A stretch of DNA of 64,000 nt from Croceivirga thetidis. GTDB lineage: Bacteria; Bacteroidota; Bacteroidia; Flavobacteriales; Flavobacteriaceae. The notes below the pieces were generated by a model. That model worked only from the letters and a program-made list of their open reading frames with translations. It was not told where the DNA came from and did no database searches. Below, one piece after another: positions 60,201 to 64,000 of the stretch. The stretch lies in contig NZ_JAAWWL010000001.1 of NCBI RefSeq assembly GCF_012272815.1, forward strand, positions 1,694,349 to 1,758,348. The letters run 5' to 3'. The first letter of the stretch is position 1; the number at the start of each line of letters is the position of its first letter. The position numbers and the translations under genes are program-made.

Positions 60201-61554
60201 CACCATTTTCGGTAATGTATAATCCTCCATCCGTACCGGCATAAAGAATTCCATTGAAGAATTTAAGGGTGTGGATATCGGCGTGTGCGTACGCAGCATC
60301 ATTCCTGAACCATTGGTTCAATCTGGTAAAGGTGTCTCCGCCATTATCACTGCGCCAGATATTTAGACAACCCATATAAAGCTCATTTTCATCGGTTGGC
60401 GAAACGGCTAAGGCCAAATCAAACCAGGCTTGGCTCGACTCCATTATATTAACGGTATTTGGGCTTTCCGCAAATGTTTCACCACTATCAGTAGATTTAT
60501 ATAATCCTTGGTATTCGTAACCTTCAGATTGAATCTTAGCCGTAAGTATGTAAACCACATCAGGGTTTGCTGGGGTTACATCTATTACCCTTCTTCCCGA
60601 CGCAGATGGGAGAATATCGGTTATTTCATTAAAATCCTCACCATTGGTAGACTTAAAAAATCTAGAATCCGTTATAGCGTAAACCGTATTGCTATCGCCT
60701 GGCTTTAATCTGAAATCGGTAATGTTTCCAACTCTTTTTCTATCCCAACTGGCTCCAGCATCGATTGATTTGTATAATCCGAAACTTGTGGCAACCCAAA
60801 TTGTATTGGAGTCTGTAGGGTCAATAGCAATTTCACTCATCAGCCTATTGTTGCCCCAATTGGGATCAGATGACGGCCCTAAGGTTGTTTCTGCCCAACT
60901 TGCGCCACCATCTATACTTTTGAACACACCTACGCTAAATGAATTTGCAGCGTCGTCATCTCCAGTGGCTATATAAATGATATTCGAATCATTAGGATCG
61001 ATTGCAATACCCGATACCCCGATTTGAAGAAATTCATCGAAAAGGTTGGTCCAGGTGCTTCCGGCATCGGTAGATTTCCAAATACCACCTGAAGGGGCGC
61101 CTGCGTACCAGATATCAGGATTGTTTGGATCAACCGCCATGGCATTGATTCTTCCCGTTCCGGGTAGACTTCCACCTAAAGTACCTGGATTAAATGGTCC
61201 AATGGCAGTCCAATTAGCTGTGGGGTTTGGAACCAATTTTGAGGCTTGTTTGTTTTTGAAACTTTGCAAAAGTTCGGCAGCGGTTGGCAAATATCCTTGG
61301 GAATCAACTTGATATTTCCAAAAATTCTCCCAACGCTTGTAAGGTTTAAAACCACTTCCTTTTTTCTTCCAATCCTTTCCTTTCCAATAGGTGTTAAAAG
61401 CCTCACTCAACTCATCAATGGAGTATCCTTTTTCAGCTTCTTTGGCAGTAAGTGATTTTGTTTTTTTTAAATTTTGCATCCATGGGGCGCTTTCAATATA
61501 TTGGGCACGCCCAATGAACACCGTTAATAGGAGCAGAGGTAAAATCTTTTTCAT
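57286..61554 (-). CDS. Large T9SS-secreted BNR/sortilin-like repeat protein
   Basis: The 1422-residue protein has a signal peptide (ending GRAQ) and many BNR/sialidase-like Asp-box repeats over about residues 100-750 (GGIWKSTDAGSTWTNLFDEF, GVFKSIDGGASWAETTLGPS, LYKSTDSGETFAES). A beta-sandwich region follows, then thrombospondin type-3 calcium repeats (about 1074-1182, DDNCPLTANADQADNDGDGD and similar), and a type A T9SS sorting domain (about 1343-1422, ELFIYPNPISSGYLNIFVGD to YKIIKR). It should be exported by T9SS and attached to the surface. No sialidase catalytic residues are claimed. Confidence 0.9.
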   Translation of the reverse strand: MKKILPLLLLTVFIGRAQYIESAPWMQNLKKTKSLTAKEAEKGYSIDELSEAFNTYWKGKDWKKKGSGFKPYKRWENFWKYQVDSQGYLPTAAELLQSFKNKQASKLVPNPTANWTAIGPFNPGTLGGSLPGTGRINAMAVDPNNPDIWYAGAPSGGIWKSTDAGSTWTNLFDEFLQIGVSGIAIDPNDSNIIYIATGDDDAANSFSVGVFKSIDGGASWAETTLGPSSDPNWGNNRLMSEIAIDPTDSNTIWVATSFGLYKSIDAGASWDRKRVGNITDFRLKPGDSNTVYAITDSRFFKSTNGEDFNEITDILPSASGRRVIDVTPANPDVVYILTAKIQSEGYEYQGLYKSTDSGETFAESPNTVNIMESSQAWFDLALAVSPTDENELYMGCLNIWRSDNGGDTFTRLNQWFRNDAAYAHADIHTLKFFNGILYAGTDGGLYITENGGAAFTDKTGNMAVTQFYRLSVARNNSNRLAGGTQDNAGYVANGTEWNVYTGGDGMDYEIDPNNEDIIYGFVQFGDPLFITNNAGESAGQVAAPAGETGNWITPLAVNSLGEVFAGYDRAVYKLVGNAWEKWSNDFGSNNLDDIEVYLNDPNIMYVADEDFVYRSNDGGRTFSAFNRFDSQVSDIAVNGTDDSFIYVTTSERVGTSEAGQTADRGVFRVPVNASGDAGPEEDITLNLPTDQSYFSIVHQGRHSQNPIYVGTSLGIYRLDDSLTEWEEYFEGLPNTAVSDLEITLDDEIITASTYGRGAFQSPIPVEVPDNDVRLLSISPTTTDVLCSEIFPQVQIENKGLNPITEVVITYSLNSGSEQNITWTGNLASENTSLVDLPSLAGQTIIGQNSLNVELEIIGDSFADNNSGTTSFIVNQFAVGDDVFDFESEAEALITFNETDSGNVWERGVPTGTLLNTASSGTQVYGTNLDGDHPANTKGIILSGCYELSSIVAPVLKFQMAYDLEQNFDIIYVEYTLDDGATWNLLGGIDSQPNWYTSNRTNASSGDSDDCQNCPGGQWTGTNATMTEYAYDFVANANAGETDLTTESNVIFRIVFQSDPGVEQEGAIVDDFVVEGVQDDDDDDNDGILDVDDNCPLTANADQADNDGDGDGDVCDNDDDNDGILDTEDNCPFTANPDQEDADGDGIGDVCDNDADNDGVPNANDLCPDTPENSTVDVDGCPIFTLPTTNFRIQTVDASCVGNTNGAINISAEMTMDYIATLTGEGVDTNNSFTDTTSFTNLAAGNYQVCFTVVGQTDFEVCSQLSISQPEPLSVSSKISSLDNTLELDLKGGVSYTIILNDVTYTTSDSKISLPLSKIENTLLVKTDLDCQGTYSETIVLSDELFIYPNPISSGYLNIFVGDTTSDKVEVSLFTSTGKSVMHKKIERQESTMRLSVDGLPSGFYLLNVKSENSLKSYKIIKR

Positions 61555-61699
61555 TCTTCTTTTTTTATTCGGGCATACAAAATACTCAAATTTTAAGGGA
61601 TATGTTTGGTTTTAGCACTAAATATCGATGAATTAGCCTCAGAAGTATTTTGCAAGTAAACGGGAGTAACTTTCACATTTCTTTAGTAGCGAAATAGTA

Positions 61700-61707
61700 T
61701 AACTTTG
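61700..61707 (+). promoter_or_regulatory. -7 element upstream of the Porin_10-like gene
   Basis: TAACTTTG matches TAnnTTTG and lies 16 bases before the ATG at 61724. No exact TTTG stands at the ideal distance upstream. The leader would be very short. Confidence 0.5.
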
Positions 61708-61723
61708 CCACTTTGACTTTTTA

Positions 61724-63736
61724 ATGAAGCAGCTCCAATTTTTATTTTTATTTCTTTTAGTTAACCTCTCATTTAGTCAGATAGATTCAACTGCGACCAA
61801 TAAGGTTACTGATTCTACTCAAAAAGACACCACTTTTTTTAAAAAAAGACCTGGTAAGAAAAAGGGAAAACCAGATGAAAACAAGATTTCAATTGAGGAT
61901 TACAAAATTATCTCAGGAGCAGGGGACACTACTTATTTAGATACTACCCTGACTATACGCAAGGAGTACAAGTATAATGTATTGCGTAGGGATGATTTTG
62001 AACTGATGTCTTTTTCAAATGTAGGTCAGGCCTATAATAGCCTTGGAGTTGATCTTGATCAAAATGATGTGCTTCCAAATATGGGAGCTATGGCAAAACA
62101 TGCCGGATATATTGAAGAGGGTCAGATCAATTACTTTAGGGTGCCAACACCCATGACCGAATTAATGTTCAAAACCACATTTGAGCAAGGTCAATTTTTA
62201 GATGCATTGCTAACATTTAATACGACCCCAAGATTAAATGTGTCTGTGGCTTATACAGGTTTTAGGTCATTGGGTAAATATATCTACGAACAAACGGAGT
62301 GGGGTAGGTTTCGAACTACCTTTAATTATAGGACGGCCAATAATCGGTACTGGATGAGGGGTCATATGGCCGTACAAGACTTACAGGCTGAGGAAAATGG
62401 AGGGTTACTTCAAAAAGAATTGCAATTCGAATCAGGTGAAGAAGAATTTTTAGATCGTTCACGTATAGATTTGGTGTTTTCAGACGCCAATTCAAGACTG
62501 CTTGGCCGAAGGTATTTTTTGGATCATCAATTTAATTTGGTAAGGCCAAGAAAAGATTCACTTAAAAATCGTTCGACACTATTGGCAATCGGTCATAAAT
62601 TTCAATACGAATCGCGTTATTTTCAATATTCCCAAAATAGTGTGCCAACTATAGACGGCGAACCGGTTTTCGGAACTGTTTTTGAATCACCAATTGACGA
62701 TAGGTCAAATTTAAAGGTAATGCGAAATCAACTTTCAGCTTCCTTCTCAAATAGTGTTTTGGGCAACTTAACCGGTACTGCCGATTTCTACAATTACAAT
62801 TATTTCTTTAGCAGTTTATTGATTCGTGAAGACGAGGTTATTCCTAACAAATTAGAAGGCAATGAGATTCTCTTGGGCGCAACCTACAAAAATCAAATAG
62901 GTCCCTTGAGTTTAAATGGGCAAGTACGCTATGGCATTACGGGAGACTTCTCCGGTACTTTGGTCAATGCATCTGCGGCGTATCAATTGAATGACAACAA
63001 TAGAATTCATGCTTCTATTCATGGTTCCTCAAGATTGCCGAATTTTAATTTTCTACTATTTCAAAGCGATTTTCAGAACTTCAATTGGAATAAGTTTGGA
63101 GAATTTGAAAAGCAGCGGACCCAATCAATAAGTTTTGGTTTTGATTCTAAATTCTTTGGTGATTTCTCGGCAAAATATTCAGCGATGGAAAATTACACCT
63201 ATTTCAAATCGGAAGCCACAACAGACCAATTTGATTTAGGATTGCAGGATGTATTGGTGCAACCTTTTCAAGAGGCCCCAACACTGAATTATTTGAAAGT
63301 AAGATGGAATAAAGAGTTCAAATGGCGTAAGTGGGCTTTGGACGCTACGGTTCAATATCAGAACGTAAATCAAGAAAATAATGTCTTAAATGTTCCCGAA
63401 CTATTAACAAGAAACTCACTTTATTTTTCAAGTGATGTCTTTAAAAAGGCAATGTTCATACAAACAGGGGTTACCCTAAAGTATTTTTCGGCTTACAATA
63501 TGAATGCCTATAATCCTGTACTTGGAGAATTTTATGTTCAGGATTTTGAAGAGCTTGGGGCTTATCCGTTAATTGACGTTTTTATCAATGCAAAAGTTCG
63601 CCAAACAAGAATCTATTTTAAGGCGGAACATTTAAATACAATTTGGAGTACAGACTACAACTATTATGCAGCGCCAAATTACCCTTATCGAGACTTTGTT
63701 ATACGGTTTGGTTTGGTCTGGAATTTCTTCTCATAA
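61724..63736 (+). CDS. Putative porin (Porin_10-like outer-membrane protein)
   Basis: The 670-residue protein has a signal peptide (ending NLSFSQ, residue 19) and a basic spacer (FFKKRPGKKKGKPDENKISI). A long run of amphipathic beta-strands ends in the aromatic FVIRFGLVWNFFS, typical of outer-membrane barrels. Landmarks such as LRRDDFELMSFSNVGQAYNS, NRYWMRGHMAVQDLQAEENG and NYYAAPNYPYRDFVIRFGLV match the Bacteroidetes 'putative porin' family. The substrate is unknown. A rRNA-like leader follows 89 bases after its stop. Confidence 0.9.
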   Translation: MKQLQFLFLFLLVNLSFSQIDSTATNKVTDSTQKDTTFFKKRPGKKKGKPDENKISIEDYKIISGAGDTTYLDTTLTIRKEYKYNVLRRDDFELMSFSNVGQAYNSLGVDLDQNDVLPNMGAMAKHAGYIEEGQINYFRVPTPMTELMFKTTFEQGQFLDALLTFNTTPRLNVSVAYTGFRSLGKYIYEQTEWGRFRTTFNYRTANNRYWMRGHMAVQDLQAEENGGLLQKELQFESGEEEFLDRSRIDLVFSDANSRLLGRRYFLDHQFNLVRPRKDSLKNRSTLLAIGHKFQYESRYFQYSQNSVPTIDGEPVFGTVFESPIDDRSNLKVMRNQLSASFSNSVLGNLTGTADFYNYNYFFSSLLIREDEVIPNKLEGNEILLGATYKNQIGPLSLNGQVRYGITGDFSGTLVNASAAYQLNDNNRIHASIHGSSRLPNFNFLLFQSDFQNFNWNKFGEFEKQRTQSISFGFDSKFFGDFSAKYSAMENYTYFKSEATTDQFDLGLQDVLVQPFQEAPTLNYLKVRWNKEFKWRKWALDATVQYQNVNQENNVLNVPELLTRNSLYFSSDVFKKAMFIQTGVTLKYFSAYNMNAYNPVLGEFYVQDFEELGAYPLIDVFINAKVRQTRIYFKAEHLNTIWSTDYNYYAAPNYPYRDFVIRFGLVWNFFS

Positions 63737-63824
63737 AATTTTCATAAAACTTTTCAATCAGATTACTCATAATCAAATACTTAGTTCTTTTTCAGAAAAG
63801 AAATAAAAAATTATTTGAAAGGGG

Positions 63825-63856
63825 TTTGTTCAAAGTAAAAAGAGGTTATATATTTG
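63825..63856 (+). promoter_or_regulatory. Strong rRNA-type promoter at the right edge
   Basis: TTTG (63825-63828), a 20-base spacer and TATATTTG (63849-63856), followed by CACCCGC, match the strong Bacteroidetes promoter consensus closely. Promoters of this form with TTTGCACCCGC precede rRNA operons in flavobacteria, from general memory rather than a search. Confidence 0.75.
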
Positions 63857-64000
63857 CACCCGCTTTGCTGATGAGGCGAGGTGTTGAAAGAGGGGAAAAA
63901 CGGGTTTTGAAGCCTGCTTTTTTTGTCTTTTGGAAGAATAAAAAAGTTCATATTGACATATTGGAATACGACAGCGTAGAATCAATGAGGATTTTAGATT
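63857..64000 (+). other. Probable rRNA operon leader, running off the right edge
   Basis: No open reading frame starts in these 144 bases. They contain a segment resembling flavobacterial pre-16S leaders (AAAAAAGTTCATATTGACAT then ATTGGAATACGACAGCGTAG at about 63942-63979), including a boxA-like part. No 16S sequence is reached before the edge at 64000. Alternative: leader of another strongly expressed gene. Confidence 0.55.

Noticed and set aside
1..64000. CRISPR arrays, insertion sequences, prophage, integron or restriction-modification genes
   Set aside because: I saw no regularly spaced repeats, no transposase, integrase, capsid or methylase-like sequences, and gene order and codon character are even throughout.

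Overview
The window is a 64 kb piece of a chromosome from a marine Flavobacteriaceae-type Bacteroidota (a Maribacter/Zobellia/Muricauda-like organism is my inference; no genus can be fixed from sequence alone). The reasons are the AT-rich DNA, promoters of the TTTG-N19/20-TAnnTTTG type, a SusC/SusD pair, a type IX secretion (T9SS) C-terminal sorting domain, thrombospondin type-3 Asp repeats, Porin_10-like and DUF5117/5118-type proteins, and many lipoproteins. I see no phage genes, insertion sequences, CRISPR arrays, restriction systems or tRNA genes. Intergenic gaps are short, and only one slightly exceeds 300 bases.

Layout. 1-5.7 kb: a penicillin acylase lipoprotein cut by the left edge, then a Nudix-fold regulator with a degenerate Nudix box, divergent from a GH3 beta-glucosidase across a perfect 12-bp inverted repeat. 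5.7-9.7 kb: a four-gene redox operon (MDR oxidoreductase, DUF4437 cupin lipoprotein, SDR, luciferase-like oxidoreductase) divergent from an HxlR regulator, with one palindrome placed to control both promoters. 9.8-14 kb: a vanadium-haloperoxidase-type lipoprotein, then an AraC regulator followed by a DUF5367/DUF1772/NmrA operon with an AraC-style tandem direct repeat. 14-26 kb: a pentapeptide-repeat protein with a C-terminal Rossmann/TIR-like domain, exported esterase and small secreted proteins, a Crp/Fnr-solA group, a class C beta-lactamase-like hydrolase, a MarR pair with an identical 23-bp operator before both genes, an exported HIT protein next to an ankyrin-PD40 fusion, an MFS carrier and a VOC protein.

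26-33 kb: Spy/CpxP-like and small membrane proteins, a large HExxHxxGxxH metalloprotease, then two paralogous secreted acidic proteins built from an unfamiliar ~34-residue repeat (LGFDTxxYLPxxFDPY...IDFIEDEE), separated by a beta-barrel-like gene and followed by a plant-type LRR protein with a consensus LytTR site upstream. 33-39.6 kb: a peptide-use group (M20 hydrolase, S9 peptidase, SLC13 carrier) and a beta-propeller. 39.7-50 kb: housekeeping genes (lysS, lipB, rnhB) among envelope proteins, including a membrane-spanning LuxR-type one-component regulator. 50-64 kb: a three-gene SusCD locus, a large T9SS-secreted BNR-repeat protein overlapping a small lipoprotein gene, a Porin_10-like protein, and at the right edge a near-consensus strong promoter with a leader that looks like the start of an rRNA operon.

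Most genes act at the envelope: about half of the products carry a signal peptide or lipobox. The best candidates for something undescribed are the acidic-repeat pair at 30.1-32.2 kb and the pentapeptide/TIR-like protein at 14.0 kb. The best-supported regulatory observations are the shared operators at 9.3, 12.1, 21.3/21.7 and 32.3 kb.
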